64,000 bases of DNA from Clostridium cuniculi (GCF_004353185.1 NZ_SMUS01000013.1:34345-98344), one strand, 5' to 3'. Counted from the stretch's first letter, positions 17,585 to 25,435 are shown. Program-made: numbers and translations. The notes: generated by a model from the sequence alone, not told the origin.

Positions 17585-18064
17585 ATGAACATAACAGTTA
17601 TATCTGTAGGGAAATTAAAAGAAAAGTATTTAAAACAAGCAATTGATGAGTATTCTAAAAGATTAACAAGATATTGTAAAATTGATATTATAGAATTACC
17701 TGATGAAAAGACACCTGATAATGCATCAGAGAAGGAAGAATTACAGATTAAAGATAAGGAAGGACAGCTTATTTTATCTAAGATAAAGGATAATATGTTT
17801 GTTGTAGCAATGGATTTAAATGCTAAACAAATGACCTCAGAAGAGTTCTCAAAATTTATTGAGACTCAAGGGGTTATGGGTAACTCTAACATAACTTTTG
17901 TTATAGGTGGTAGTTTAGGATTATCTCAAGATGTAATAAGAAGGGCTAATTATAAGGTATGCTTCTCTAAAATGACGTTCCCACATCAATTGTTTAGAGT
18001 AATGTTACTTGAACAAGTTTATAGAGCTTTTAGAATAATGAAAAATGAACCGTATCATAAATAA
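17585..18064 (+). CDS. rlmH: 23S rRNA (pseudouridine1915-N3)-methyltransferase
   Basis: 159-residue SPOUT methyltransferase modifying helix 69 of 23S rRNA. Trefoil-knot SAM site IGGSLGLSQDV near residue 107 and the invariant ending FPHQLFRVMLLEQVYRAFRI then NEPYHK are intact. GGAGG precedes the ATG. In staphylococci the 3' end of this gene (orfX) is the integration site of SCC elements; here its last 18 bases recur twice downstream, while the gene itself stays complete, as expected of an integrated cassette. Confidence 0.97.
   Translation: MNITVISVGKLKEKYLKQAIDEYSKRLTRYCKIDIIELPDEKTPDNASEKEELQIKDKEGQLILSKIKDNMFVVAMDLNAKQMTSEEFSKFIETQGVMGNSNITFVIGGSLGLSQDVIRRANYKVCFSKMTFPHQLFRVMLLEQVYRAFRIMKNEPYHK
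18047..18064 (+). repeat. attachment-site-like direct repeat 1 (inside rlmH 3' end)
   Basis: GAACCGTATCATAAATAA, encoding the last residues EPYHK and the stop of rlmH. Matches repeat 2 at 17 of 18 bases and repeat 3 at 16 of 18. Very close to the SCC core direct repeat of staphylococci as I recall it (GAAGCTTATCATAAGTAA). The following bases include GTGCGGTTTTTACTAA, which also resembles the staphylococcal junction. Confidence 0.75.
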
Positions 18065-18110
18065 GTGCGGTTTTTACTAAAATTGACTTATTAAATAGGA
18101 GTATATAAAA

Positions 18111-18551
18111 ATGATAGATAATACAGATAGACTTATATTAAAAGAGTTAGTTAAGAACAGTAGAATTACTATGAAGGAATTAGGTGATAGGGTACATTTG
18201 ACTGGGCAAGCAGTAGCGAATAGAGTAATGAAGTTGGAAGAAACTGGGATAATAGATAGATATACTATTAATTTGAGTAGAGAAAAATTAGGTGTTAATA
18301 TTCATGTAATGATAACTGTTACATCAACTACAATGGATAATCATAATTTATTTTTAAGATTTATAAATGCTCAAGAGAAATATATATTTCATAATTATAA
18401 AACTGGTGGAGATGGGTGTTATATTATAGAAGCAGTATTTCCATCTAATGAAATATTAGATAACTTTTTAAATGAATTAAACAAATATGTTAATTATAAA
18501 GTTAATATTATATTTAAGGATACTATAAAGGATCCAGGATGTTTTTTATAG
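18111..18551 (+). CDS. Lrp/AsnC family transcriptional regulator
   Basis: 146 residues. N-terminal AsnC-type helix-turn-helix (residues 4-60: LILKELVKNSRITMKELG, then VANRVMKLEETGIIDRY), then a RAM-type ligand domain (about 65-140). First gene after rlmH, 46 bases past its stop. Divided from the convergent MFS gene by a shared terminator. Could be cassette cargo or displaced chromosomal DNA. Ligand unknown. Confidence 0.9.
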   Translation: MIDNTDRLILKELVKNSRITMKELGDRVHLTGQAVANRVMKLEETGIIDRYTINLSREKLGVNIHVMITVTSTTMDNHNLFLRFINAQEKYIFHNYKTGGDGCYIIEAVFPSNEILDNFLNELNKYVNYKVNIIFKDTIKDPGCFL

Positions 18552-18553
18552 TT

Positions 18554-18592
18554 AAATGCTAGTCAAATATTCTCTATTTGACTAGCATTTTT
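18554..18592. terminator. bidirectional terminator, Lrp gene / MFS gene
   Basis: AAATGCTAGTCAAATA / TATTTGACTAGCATTT, perfect long stem with T run. Confidence 0.92.
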
Positions 18593-18601
18593 AATGTAAT
18601 A

Positions 18602-19762
18602 TTATTTAACTTTTTTATGTATAAAAATTAAATAAATAATTAATATAACAAGAACTAAAACTCCTAAGATTAAGTATAAAGAGCTGTAACTTGTTAATGA
18701 AATAATTGATCCAAGAATAGAAGGTCCAAATCCAGAACCTAAGTCATAAAAAATAAAAAATGTTGCTGTGGCTAGTCCCATACGATTAGGTGTTGTTGAA
18801 TTAATTGCAACTATTTGAGAGATTGATGAAAGATTTCCAAAACCAAGTGCAATAAGAGCACTAGATGATAATAGCATTAAACTATTCTGAGTAAAACTTA
18901 GAAGGAATAAACCAGTTGAAAATAGAATAAATGCCGGATATATTATGAATCTAGCACCTTTCTTATCAACTATGCGACCTGTAAAAGGTCTTGATATTAA
19001 AACAATAATAGTATATACAATAAAGAAATAACTAGCTGCTTTAGTTAATGATAGTTCTTTAGCATATACATTTATATATGAAATAACGCCAGAGAAACAA
19101 AATGTCATACAAAAAACAATTATAGAAATAGAAAGTGCTTTAACTTCAACTATATTAGAAAGTTTAAATTTATTATCATTATTTTTATTAGAAGAATGTA
19201 AAGTAGGGAAATTAACAAAAGACCCTATTATTAAACTAATTAAACCTAATAATGAACAAAATTTAAAAATAGTAATAAAATCTGAATTAGTACTTAAATA
19301 AGCACCGATAAATGGACCTAATCCAGTAGCAAGTGCAGTGCTTACAGCAAAGTAACTTATACCTTCACCTTTTCTAGAAGGTGGTATAGTAACTGCTACA
19401 GTTGTACCTATAATAGTGCTAACTATTCCAAAAGTGATACCGTTCAATAATCTACTAATTATCAAAAAATTTACCCCATAGTTAAGAAAATATAATAGAG
19501 TAGTTAATGTAAAAAGTATTAATCCTATACATAATAATTTTTTAGAATGATTAGCTTGTCCAGTAACAATACGACCAATTAATGAACCAATAATAAAAAT
19601 ACCAACTACAAATCCAGCTTGACTTGTAGTTGAACTAAAGTTATTTATAACATAATCTGTCATTGTAGAATTAAGCAATAAAAATAGTAATGTTAAGAAA
19701 AAATTTATTAATGAAAGAATAATAAAATTATATGACCATAAAACCTCTTTTTTATTATTCAT
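18602..19762 (-). CDS. MFS transporter, 12 membrane helices
   Basis: 386 residues with alternating hydrophobic helices throughout. The cytoplasmic loop between helices 2 and 3 reads GSLIGRIVTGQANHSKK and the equivalent in the second half VLISRPFTGRIVDKKGAR, the two halves of the major facilitator signature G-x-x-x-D/G-R-x-G-R/K. Looks like a drug or sugar exporter of the YfkL/AraJ sort; substrate unknown. Upstream by 92 bases is the MBL hydrolase on the same strand. Confidence 0.88.
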   Translation of the reverse strand: MNNKKEVLWSYNFIILSLINFFLTLLFLLLNSTMTDYVINNFSSTTSQAGFVVGIFIIGSLIGRIVTGQANHSKKLLCIGLILFTLTTLLYFLNYGVNFLIISRLLNGITFGIVSTIIGTTVAVTIPPSRKGEGISYFAVSTALATGLGPFIGAYLSTNSDFITIFKFCSLLGLISLIIGSFVNFPTLHSSNKNNDNKFKLSNIVEVKALSISIIVFCMTFCFSGVISYINVYAKELSLTKAASYFFIVYTIIVLISRPFTGRIVDKKGARFIIYPAFILFSTGLFLLSFTQNSLMLLSSSALIALGFGNLSSISQIVAINSTTPNRMGLATATFFIFYDLGSGFGPSILGSIISLTSYSSLYLILGVLVLVILIIYLIFIHKKVK

Positions 19763-19854
19763 TTAAAAATCACGTTCCTTTCTTTTAAAATTATAGAATA
19801 TAGATGAAAACAAAAACTCCTCATCTATATTTTTAGTTTTAATTAATAATATTA

Positions 19855-20613
19855 TTAAAGAATATACTCTTCTCCATCATTTGGTATTAAGACATTGGAT
19901 GAAAAGCCTTTTTCTATAGTAAATTTTCTTAAATCCTCTCTAGATAGTGTCCAATGATTCATTGCTTCCATATGACTTGCAATAATCAATGAATTTGGTG
20001 ATACTTTATATATTTCATATATATCATCTGTACCCATTATTAAAGGATTATAGTCTAACAATGTATTACAACCATTATTAGTAATTATAATTTCTGGTAA
20101 ATATTCATTAATTGCTGTTTTTACACCATCACACCAAACAGTATCTCCAGCTATATAAAGTGTCTTTTCAGAAGGGTGTTGGAATATAACTCCACATACA
20201 TCACCTATTTTATCTAATACTTCATCAGTACCATGTTGACCAGCTGTTTTTATTATTTTAATATTAGAAAAAGTAGTATTTTCTTTAATAATTTCAATAT
20301 TAGTGAAGTTTGAATTTGATAATTCTTTTTTATCATTTTCATCTTGAACGTACATTTTTATAGTTTTAGGTAATATTTCTTTAGCGGAATCATCAAAATG
20401 ATCTGAATGTAAGTGAGTTGCAATAACAGCATCTACATTTATAAGTTCACTAATTTCTACAGGTAAATCTACTAATGGGTTGTATTCATTTTGACGAACT
20501 GGACTAGGAAATGGAGGATAAGTACCCTTTTTAGCTAAAACAGGATCAATTAAAAATTTTTTCCCTGCATATTCAATTAATAGTGTGGCATTTCTAATTT
20601 GTTTAATTTTCAT
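19855..20613 (-). CDS. MBL-fold metal-dependent hydrolase (UlaG-like)
   Basis: 252 residues. Starts MKIKQIRNATLLIEYAGKKF, has the metal site ATHLHSDHFD near residue 66, GQHGTDEV near 127, IAGDTVWCDG near 155 and ASHMEAMNHW near 214. This architecture resembles UPF0173/UlaG-type lactonases; substrate unknown. Ribosome site GGAGAAA before the ATG. Transcribed toward the MFS gene. Confidence 0.85.
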   Translation of the reverse strand: MKIKQIRNATLLIEYAGKKFLIDPVLAKKGTYPPFPSPVRQNEYNPLVDLPVEISELINVDAVIATHLHSDHFDDSAKEILPKTIKMYVQDENDKKELSNSNFTNIEIIKENTTFSNIKIIKTAGQHGTDEVLDKIGDVCGVIFQHPSEKTLYIAGDTVWCDGVKTAINEYLPEIIITNNGCNTLLDYNPLIMGTDDIYEIYKVSPNSLIIASHMEAMNHWTLSREDLRKFTIEKGFSSNVLIPNDGEEYIL

Positions 20614-20917
20614 AAATAATTTCTCCTTTTGTTTTAATTTGAATATAGTTTAATATTTTCAAAGAAAAAGATATATAGAAAAAATAAAGTCTTTTGGCTG
20701 TTTTACTTGAATTATTAAAGAATTTAAACTGAGTAGAAATTATTATAATTATAAATTATATATATAGCTACTTAATAAATTTCAAGTTGGTTAATAGAAT
20801 AATTACTGTATATAAAATATAAATTAAATATATATTATTAATTAGAAAAGATAGACTCTTACTTATATTTAGATATATAGGTAAGAGCTCTTTATATTTA
20901 GAAGGGAGAAATTTATA
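20614..20917. other. AT-rich spacer with a duplicated hairpin
   Basis: No gene supported on either strand (a 61-codon minus frame at 20768-20953 has no ribosome site and covers the start of the plus gene). Contains a hairpin CTCTTACTTATATTTAGATATATAGGTAAGAG-like unit at 20856-20887 whose counterpart lies at 29954-29984, right after the second attachment-like repeat. Confidence 0.5.
20856..20887 (+). repeat. hairpin shared by both cassette intervals, copy 1
   Basis: CTCTTAC / GTAAGAG stem; nearly the same sequence as 29954-29984 (CTCTTACTTATATTTA shared exactly). Could be a terminator or a cassette end signal. Confidence 0.6.
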
Positions 20918-21256
20918 ATTAAAAAGATTTTTAAAGAATGTCAAATAGTACAATTAATTAAGCTACCAGCAGATGTTATTAAAAGTATTAGAGAGACACT
21001 AAATGTATTAAATGAAGCATATGATGAAGATAGAGATATAGAAGCTGATTTAGGTGGATATATAGTTATTGCAGAAAATATCGAAGATATCAAAATACTG
21101 AAACAAGATAAGTTGCAAGGTTTAATACCAGAATATACTGATGTAATTAAATGTAAGGAAGGAGTTAATTGGACTTCTTCCTTATTTTTGCTTTCAAGCG
21201 ATGTAGCAATAGTAGTAGTAACTACAGAAGAACTTTCTAAGTTCCTACTAGAATAA
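20918..21256 (+). CDS. hypothetical protein without a standard start codon
   Basis: Open frame of about 112 residues (IKKIFKECQIVQLIKLPADV ... EELSKFLLE) with clear coding character, preceded by the ribosome site GAAGGGAGA. The frame begins after the TAA at 20882 and has no ATG, GTG or TTG near the ribosome site; the best-placed codon is ATT at 20918. Either a rare ATT start or a gene that lost its start. No family recognised with certainty. It is the first of a row of small cassette genes. Confidence 0.55.
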   Translation: MKKIFKECQIVQLIKLPADVIKSIRETLNVLNEAYDEDRDIEADLGGYIVIAENIEDIKILKQDKLQGLIPEYTDVIKCKEGVNWTSSLFLLSSDVAIVVVTTEELSKFLLE

Positions 21257-21275
21257 AATAAGGAGGTTGAATAAA

Positions 21276-21581
21276 GTGAGTAAGAAGAGTGAAGAAAAGA
21301 TAATCAAGGAAACTAAATACTGTAAGATAATAAATCAAGGAAAAGTTGGAGAAGGAGAATATACATACTCAATAGAGAAGATCTATATCAAAGAACTAAA
21401 GAGGGATGAAGTAAGGTTCTGTGTATACAAAGCAACTAGAAGAGGTGATGAAACATATATTCCAAGAAGTCTTGATGTAACCGAACTAGAACTAATAGAG
21501 CTAATAAAAATTGCGATTGGGGAAAAGGTGTTTTCAGATGAGTTCTTAGAGATGTTAAAACAAGAAATAAATCAAGTTTAA
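21276..21581 (+). CDS. hypothetical protein, 101 residues
   Basis: Starts at GTG 21276, nine bases after AGGAGG; the in-frame TTG at 21267 is too close to it. Charged, no membrane segment; central part EGEYTYSIEKIYIKELKRDE looks like a beta hairpin and the C-terminal half (SLDVTELELIELIKIAI) is helical. I recall similar short proteins in Firmicute mobile elements but cannot name a function. Closed by a terminator. Confidence 0.7.
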   Translation: MSKKSEEKIIKETKYCKIINQGKVGEGEYTYSIEKIYIKELKRDEVRFCVYKATRRGDETYIPRSLDVTELELIELIKIAIGEKVFSDEFLEMLKQEINQV

Positions 21582-21620
21582 AAGTCTTAATTACTATAAG
21601 AGTAGTGATTAAGACTTTTT
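21582..21620 (+). terminator. terminator
   Basis: AAGTCTTAATTACT / AGTGATTAAGACTT with T run. Confidence 0.9.
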
Positions 21621-21651
21621 ATTTTATAACAAGATAAGGGAGAAGATAAAA

Positions 21652-22257
21652 ATGATAGCAAAGCAATTTTCGAATATAATACAAGGATTTCTTATGAAAG
21701 AAATAAATAATGTTATAGGAAAGTATAGCAAAGTTAGTAATGAGGAAATAGAAGTTGTTGAAGAATTATTGAAGATTATAGAAGATGAAGAATTAAAAGA
21801 AAAGCTTTATAGAGACTTTGATGATACATTAAAAATAGCAAAAGAGCTAGAAGGAGAATATATAGGAGATAAATCAAATATAGTTTCTATGTACCTAGGA
21901 ATAAAAGAAAATACAGAATTGAAAATTACTATAAAAGATATAATTAAATATTATGATGATTTAAAAGATAGTAATTATATATTAATTGATGGATGTCATT
22001 TAATATATAAGAAAGATTCAAATTTAAGAGGTCTTGCTAGAATGGCATTAGAAAATATGATGGATGATGAATGGCATATAGATAGGTTATTAGATAAAGA
22101 CACAATAATATCATATTGGATTGAAGGAATAAGTAAAGAACATGCTATAGATGAAATAATTGCAGATGTAGAAATAGAAGATATATTGGAATTAGATCCA
22201 GTAGCTATATTTGAGAATGAAGTAGATGAATATTTATATTCAGAAATAGAAGTATAA
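21652..22257 (+). CDS. hypothetical acidic protein, 201 residues
   Basis: No recognised domain. Strongly acidic, helical, with a C-terminus almost entirely of Glu/Asp/Ile (AIFENEVDEYLYSEIEV). GGGAGAAG precedes the ATG. Such acidic small proteins are frequent in phage and cassette elements (some are nucleic-acid mimics), but that role here is only a guess. Own terminator follows. Confidence 0.65.
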   Translation: MIAKQFSNIIQGFLMKEINNVIGKYSKVSNEEIEVVEELLKIIEDEELKEKLYRDFDDTLKIAKELEGEYIGDKSNIVSMYLGIKENTELKITIKDIIKYYDDLKDSNYILIDGCHLIYKKDSNLRGLARMALENMMDDEWHIDRLLDKDTIISYWIEGISKEHAIDEIIADVEIEDILELDPVAIFENEVDEYLYSEIEV

Positions 22258-22258
22258 G

Positions 22259-22288
22259 AGCTAACCATATTCATGGTTAGCTTTTTTG
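22259..22288 (+). terminator. terminator
   Basis: AGCTAACCAT / ATGGTTAGCT with T run. Confidence 0.9.
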
Positions 22289-22306
22289 AATTTGGAGGAA
22301 AAGTGT

Positions 22307-22414
22307 ATGAAGAGAATTCTATGTGTAGGTGTAATAAGAGCTGGAAAGCTAGAAATAAAAACTAACAATAAGGAGGTAGAAAAGATATGTTCAAGAAAAA
22401 CAACAGATATGTAA
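22307..22414 (+). CDS. possible 35-residue ORF overlapping the DUF960 gene
   Basis: GGAGG at 22294-22298 is placed eight bases before an ATG opening MKRILCVGVIRAGKLEIKTN; the frame ends 28 bases inside the DUF960 gene. Possibly a coupling leader for it. No family known. Confidence 0.4.
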   Translation: MKRILCVGVIRAGKLEIKTNNKEVEKICSRKTTDM

Positions 22415-22695
22415 CTAGAGGTGTAAATGAGGAAGTAGATATAAGACTACAACTAATAATGTGGAGTATGATTGATAATCTAAAAAATAAAGGAAATTTT
22501 GAAGTGGACTACTTACAAGTTTTCAAGATAAGAAAAGAAGGTAATAAGATTGTAATAAATCAAAGTCAAGAAGTTCCTCAGTACTCATGTAAGTATGAAA
22601 TAGAGTTGGAAGATATTCAAATGGATAATGAGATAAAAGTATATGTAATAGATAGTGGAGAATATTCTACAATGCTATTTCCAGATGAGTATTAG
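22387..22695 (+). CDS. DUF960 family protein
   Basis: 102 residues. The opening RYVTRGVNEEVDIRLQLIMW, the middle DYLQVFKIRKEG and NQSQEVPQY, and the ending DSGEYSTMLFPDEY follow the DUF960 pattern, a small family first defined from staphylococci and typically carried on SCC elements near the cassette recombinase genes. Function unknown. AAGGAGG lies 10 bases before the ATG. Its presence here is one of several links to SCC-like elements. Confidence 0.75.
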   Translation: MFKKNNRYVTRGVNEEVDIRLQLIMWSMIDNLKNKGNFEVDYLQVFKIRKEGNKIVINQSQEVPQYSCKYEIELEDIQMDNEIKVYVIDSGEYSTMLFPDEY

Positions 22696-22729
22696 TATGT
22701 CTATACAGATTTGAAAGGAGGTGAGATAA

Positions 22730-22807
22730 GTGAATATTGTAAAAATATTAAAGATACTGGGTACAGTTATTACAGTTATAGCTGTAGGTATAGAAGGAAA
22801 CAATTAA
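22730..22807 (+). CDS. 25-residue hydrophobic peptide
   Basis: GTG start a few bases after AAAGGAGGTGAG, one of the strongest ribosome sites in the window, giving MNIVKILKILGTVITVIAVG then five polar residues. One short amphipathic or membrane-spanning helix with a positive N-terminus. SCC elements of staphylococci carry a comparable tiny amphipathic peptide (PSM-mec), but there is no sequence identity to claim. May be a toxin, a membrane-acting peptide or a spurious leader. Confidence 0.5.
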   Translation: MNIVKILKILGTVITVIAVGIEGNN

Positions 22808-22932
22808 AGAAACTTTGGATTTTTGTAAGTGATTTTACAAGAGAAAATCACTTTTATAATCAGCATTACAAAAAATCTTAATCAAGTTATTATTTAATTG
22901 AGATTTGAAAGGAGAGTAACTGAGGAGAATGA

Positions 22933-23238
22933 ATGAAAAAAAAGTATGAAAATTATAGTGGTGTTTATAAGGAAATGATAGAAATTCTAGGTGAAGAAGC
23001 TACATTGAAAATATATGAAAATTTCAGGGGTCAACAAGTAACATTTCCTATGAGATTACATTCTAAAGAATATGTAGAGCAATATATCATGAAAAACTAT
23101 AATGGAAAAAATATAAAAGAAATATCAAGAAAGCTTGGATATACATGCAATTGGGTACAACAAGTCATAAACAAGCTAAACATAAAAGAAAATGGAGGAA
23201 GAGAAGAATGTATTGTAGACAATGTGGAGAAGAGCTAA
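22933..23238 (+). CDS. Mor-like helix-turn-helix protein, copy 1
   Basis: 101 residues. NYSGVYKEMIEILGEEATLK then ENFRGQQVTFPMRLHSKEYV and a C-terminal helix-turn-helix NIKEISRKLGYTCNWVQQVI, the layout of Mor/C-type transcription activators (PF08765). A second, closely similar copy lies at 30166-30412, and about 60 bases upstream are also shared. The 3' end overlaps the next gene's start by 31 bases, and the last 15 residues differ from copy 2. Confidence 0.75.
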   Translation: MKKKYENYSGVYKEMIEILGEEATLKIYENFRGQQVTFPMRLHSKEYVEQYIMKNYNGKNIKEISRKLGYTCNWVQQVINKLNIKENGGREECIVDNVEKS

Positions 23239-24512
23239 ACAATCCAAAAGCAGTAATATGTGTAAAGTTTGGAACAAATAGAGGCCAAGGAGATAACTAC
23301 TGTCTAGAATGTGGACAAGAAGTGAAGAATAGAGAAGCAGAAGTTTGCCTAAATTGTGGAGTAAGACTAAAGGGAGCAGTAAATAACTTCACTAATCAAA
23401 TAAAAAGTAGTGTAAATAAAAGTAGTGGAAGCAGTTCCAATAATAATAAGATAGTTGCAGGACTACTAGCAGTATTTTTAGGAGTATTAGGGATACATAG
23501 ATTCTATGCGAAACCAGATGCGAAAAAACAAAGTCTATATAACACATATAATGCTACTAATAATGCTTTGTTGAATAAGTTAGGTGGTATCAAAGGAGTT
23601 CCATTTGCATTAGATGAAATATCTATGTCTAGTTCAAATAATTTCACTAAATTCATATATGCAATGGCTAACGGAACAGACAAAGATAGACTAAATAGGT
23701 TTTCAGAACTAAAGGAAAAAGAAACATGGTTAACAACAATCCTATCTAATGGAGAAAAATCTCTAGTAGATAATTATAATAAGAATGCAGGAATACATGT
23801 TAGAGTAATCGAAGCAGCGAATTTTTCATGGACTAAAGATGCAGAAAATTCTGAAAAAATCAATCAAACTATATTAAAAAACTATGGTCATATAGGGTTT
23901 GAGTTTGCAGAATATATCATGCAAATAGATAAAGATGATATTGAGGAGAGAGTTAAAAAAGTGAAAGATGAAATCTACCAAAAGATAGATGAAAAAATTG
24001 TAGTAGATTCCATGACTAAAAGAAGATGTAATAACTATGCAGTATTGCTAACTACAGCATATTACTATCAGGAAATGATGGGTATTAAGTTAGATATTGA
24101 TGGAATAATCAATATGTTAATAGAAATAGAGCAAAGCTCTATATCAAAAAGGAACTTTTCACAATCAGCTATAGACTATATAAAACAGTACATCTCGAAA
24201 TTCAAAAGGAAGTTTGAAACAAGTGATAATGTTCCAATGGATACATTAGGAAAGTTGATACCTAAGAAAGATTGTATTGAAGTTCAAATGAATAAGATAT
24301 CATTTGAAGAAATGATAAAGCAAGGAGGCTATGAAGATAAAAATGTAGTTCTAAAGGAGCTAAAGCAAAATGGATACTTGAACTGCGAATCAGATAGATT
24401 CACAAGAAGCAGAAAAAACTCACTTGGATATATAGAAGATGTATATGTAATAAAACTACCAAAAGAGCAACTAAGAGAGGAGGAGGAAGAGTTTGAGCAA
24501 GTAACAATCTAA
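23208..24512 (+). CDS. chimera: zinc ribbon/TM2 head joined to DUF927 cassette-helicase tail
   Basis: 434 residues. Residues 1-55 are two zinc ribbons; the second is complete (C32, C35, C47, C50), the first lost its last Cys (CVKFG). Residues 80-101 are the first half of a TM2 domain (KIVAGLLAVFLGVLGIHRFY). From about residue 103 it becomes the C-terminal part of a DUF927 ATPase, the Cch helicase family of SCC elements: GVPFALDEISM, FIYAMANGTDKDRLN, WLTTILSNGEKSL, AGIHVRVIE, NYGHIGFEFAEY. The Walker A half is missing. An 8-base repeat ATGCGAAA (23506-23513, 23518-23525) marks the junction. Start ATG 23208 follows GGAGGA. Probably the product of a deletion; helicase activity is unlikely. Confidence 0.72.
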   Translation: MYCRQCGEELNNPKAVICVKFGTNRGQGDNYCLECGQEVKNREAEVCLNCGVRLKGAVNNFTNQIKSSVNKSSGSSSNNNKIVAGLLAVFLGVLGIHRFYAKPDAKKQSLYNTYNATNNALLNKLGGIKGVPFALDEISMSSSNNFTKFIYAMANGTDKDRLNRFSELKEKETWLTTILSNGEKSLVDNYNKNAGIHVRVIEAANFSWTKDAENSEKINQTILKNYGHIGFEFAEYIMQIDKDDIEERVKKVKDEIYQKIDEKIVVDSMTKRRCNNYAVLLTTAYYYQEMMGIKLDIDGIINMLIEIEQSSISKRNFSQSAIDYIKQYISKFKRKFETSDNVPMDTLGKLIPKKDCIEVQMNKISFEEMIKQGGYEDKNVVLKELKQNGYLNCESDRFTRSRKNSLGYIEDVYVIKLPKEQLREEEEEFEQVTI

Positions 24513-24522
24513 ATGTGCCGTC

Positions 24523-24534
24523 CCGAAACCCCGT
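24523..24534. repeat. GC-rich inverted repeat, left arm
   Basis: CCGAAACCCCGT, complementary to 25378-25389. Stands out in an AT-rich region. Just after the chimera's stop codon, inside a possible seven-codon frame MCRPETP. Confidence 0.6.
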
Positions 24535-24542
24535 AAAAAAAT

Positions 24543-24566
24543 AGTCAAAAAATAATTTTTTTGACT
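24543..24566 (+). repeat. perfect hairpin
   Basis: AGTCAAAAAA / TTTTTTGACT with a four-base loop, between the GC-rich repeat and a strong ribosome site. Confidence 0.65.
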
Positions 24567-24570
24567 CGAA

Positions 24571-24590
24571 AGGAGGTGATGAAGATGTAG
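24571..24590 (+). other. strong ribosome site in front of a start-stop pair
   Basis: AGGAGG at 24571-24576, eight bases, ATG at 24585 and TAG at 24588 (also ATG AAG ATG TAG from 24579). No other coding follows until 24677. Either a start-stop regulatory element or what is left of a gene. Confidence 0.4.
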
Positions 24591-24676
24591 ATATCTTCAA
24601 AGGAAAATAAATTAGTGTTTCAAAGATCAAACAAATCTGTAATAGAAAATATATGTGTCAAATTGGAGGAAGAAAA

Positions 24677-25183
24677 ATGGAAACAATCAAAAACAATCAA
24701 GAACTAAACGAAATGGTAATGGAAAGTAACGAAAGTGTAGTTGAACTACATGAAGAAGTGGAAAAAACAAATGATAATTTGGAAGAAATCAAGGAAAGTA
24801 TATTGGATGCATTCATTCCATCAATCAGTAGAGCAGTTGCTAATAAATCTACAAGAGGTGGAGGACTATCAGTTGTTAATGCTAAAACAGGTAAAAGAGT
24901 GTCTATAAACAAAAAGATAATGGACTATCTAAAAATTGAAGATAAGATACAGTTTGCATTTTCAGATAATGAAATTGCTATAGGTAAAGATCTACCTAAC
25001 AATAAAAACTACTTCAATATAAAGGTGTCTAAAGGTACAGGAATTGTGTATTGTTCTGAGTTAGTTTTTGAAATAACTGACTTATATGATTTAGACTTTA
25101 GCAACAGAACATCAATCACTTTCGAAAATATTCAATATCAAAGTATTCAAGGGGTTAATGTTGCAATTATTAAGCTTAGATAA
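24677..25183 (+). CDS. hypothetical cassette protein, 168 residues
   Basis: Residues 1-45 are a coiled-coil-like acidic helix (MVMESNESVVELHEEVEKTN), residues 60-168 a beta-rich domain starting GGGLSVVNAKTGKRVSINKK. The beta-rich part loosely resembles the protein at 27953 (VSITDNGITFSKNAV), suggesting a shared fold. Located between the helicase remnant and the recombinase genes, a position where SCC elements carry small conserved genes. ATG 24677 follows GGAGGAAG; function unknown. Confidence 0.65.
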   Translation: METIKNNQELNEMVMESNESVVELHEEVEKTNDNLEEIKESILDAFIPSISRAVANKSTRGGGLSVVNAKTGKRVSINKKIMDYLKIEDKIQFAFSDNEIAIGKDLPNNKNYFNIKVSKGTGIVYCSELVFEITDLYDLDFSNRTSITFENIQYQSIQGVNVAIIKLR

Positions 25184-25201
25184 TAATGAGGAGGAAAAGT
25201 G

Positions 25202-25312
25202 ATGAGTAATAAAGAAGTAGACAAGCTAATAAATGAAGTATCGGAAATGATACTTCTATATATAACAAAAAACAAAGAGAAGGAATTCAAACACCGGAGT
25301 AACAAATGCTAA
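25202..25312 (+). CDS. 36-residue hypothetical protein
   Basis: GAGGAGG precedes the ATG; product MSNKEVDKLINEVSEMILLY then a basic tail ending HRSNKC. Placed just upstream of the stem-loop before the recombinase genes. It may be a truncated longer gene, since the following 50 bases contain no second frame. Confidence 0.5.
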   Translation: MSNKEVDKLINEVSEMILLYITKNKEKEFKHRSNKC

Positions 25313-25361
25313 TAGTAGATTTGTAGAAGGGGAATTTTTCTAAAAGAAATTTCAAATAGAT

Positions 25362-25405
25362 GCATAGTAAAAAAATCACGGGGTTTCGGTGGTTTTTTGC
25401 TATGC
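25362..25405. repeat. stem-loop presenting the right arm of the GC-rich repeat
   Basis: GCATAGTAAAAAA / TTTTTTGCTATGC stem (one mismatch) with ACGGGGTTTCGG (25378-25389) in the loop, the complement of 24523-24534. In front of the resolvase-like gene. Confidence 0.7.
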
Positions 25406-25435
25406 CAAGAGTTTTGGAAAGGAAACAGCGTCAAA

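Noticed and set aside
18602..20613. MFS/MBL pair as a known antibiotic resistance module
   Set aside because: MBL metal site resembles UlaG-type lactonases, not beta-lactamases, and the transporter shows no specific resistance family mark.
20768..20953. 61-codon minus-strand frame
   Set aside because: Low-complexity Tyr/Leu/Ile product in AT-rich DNA, no ribosome site, covers a shared hairpin.
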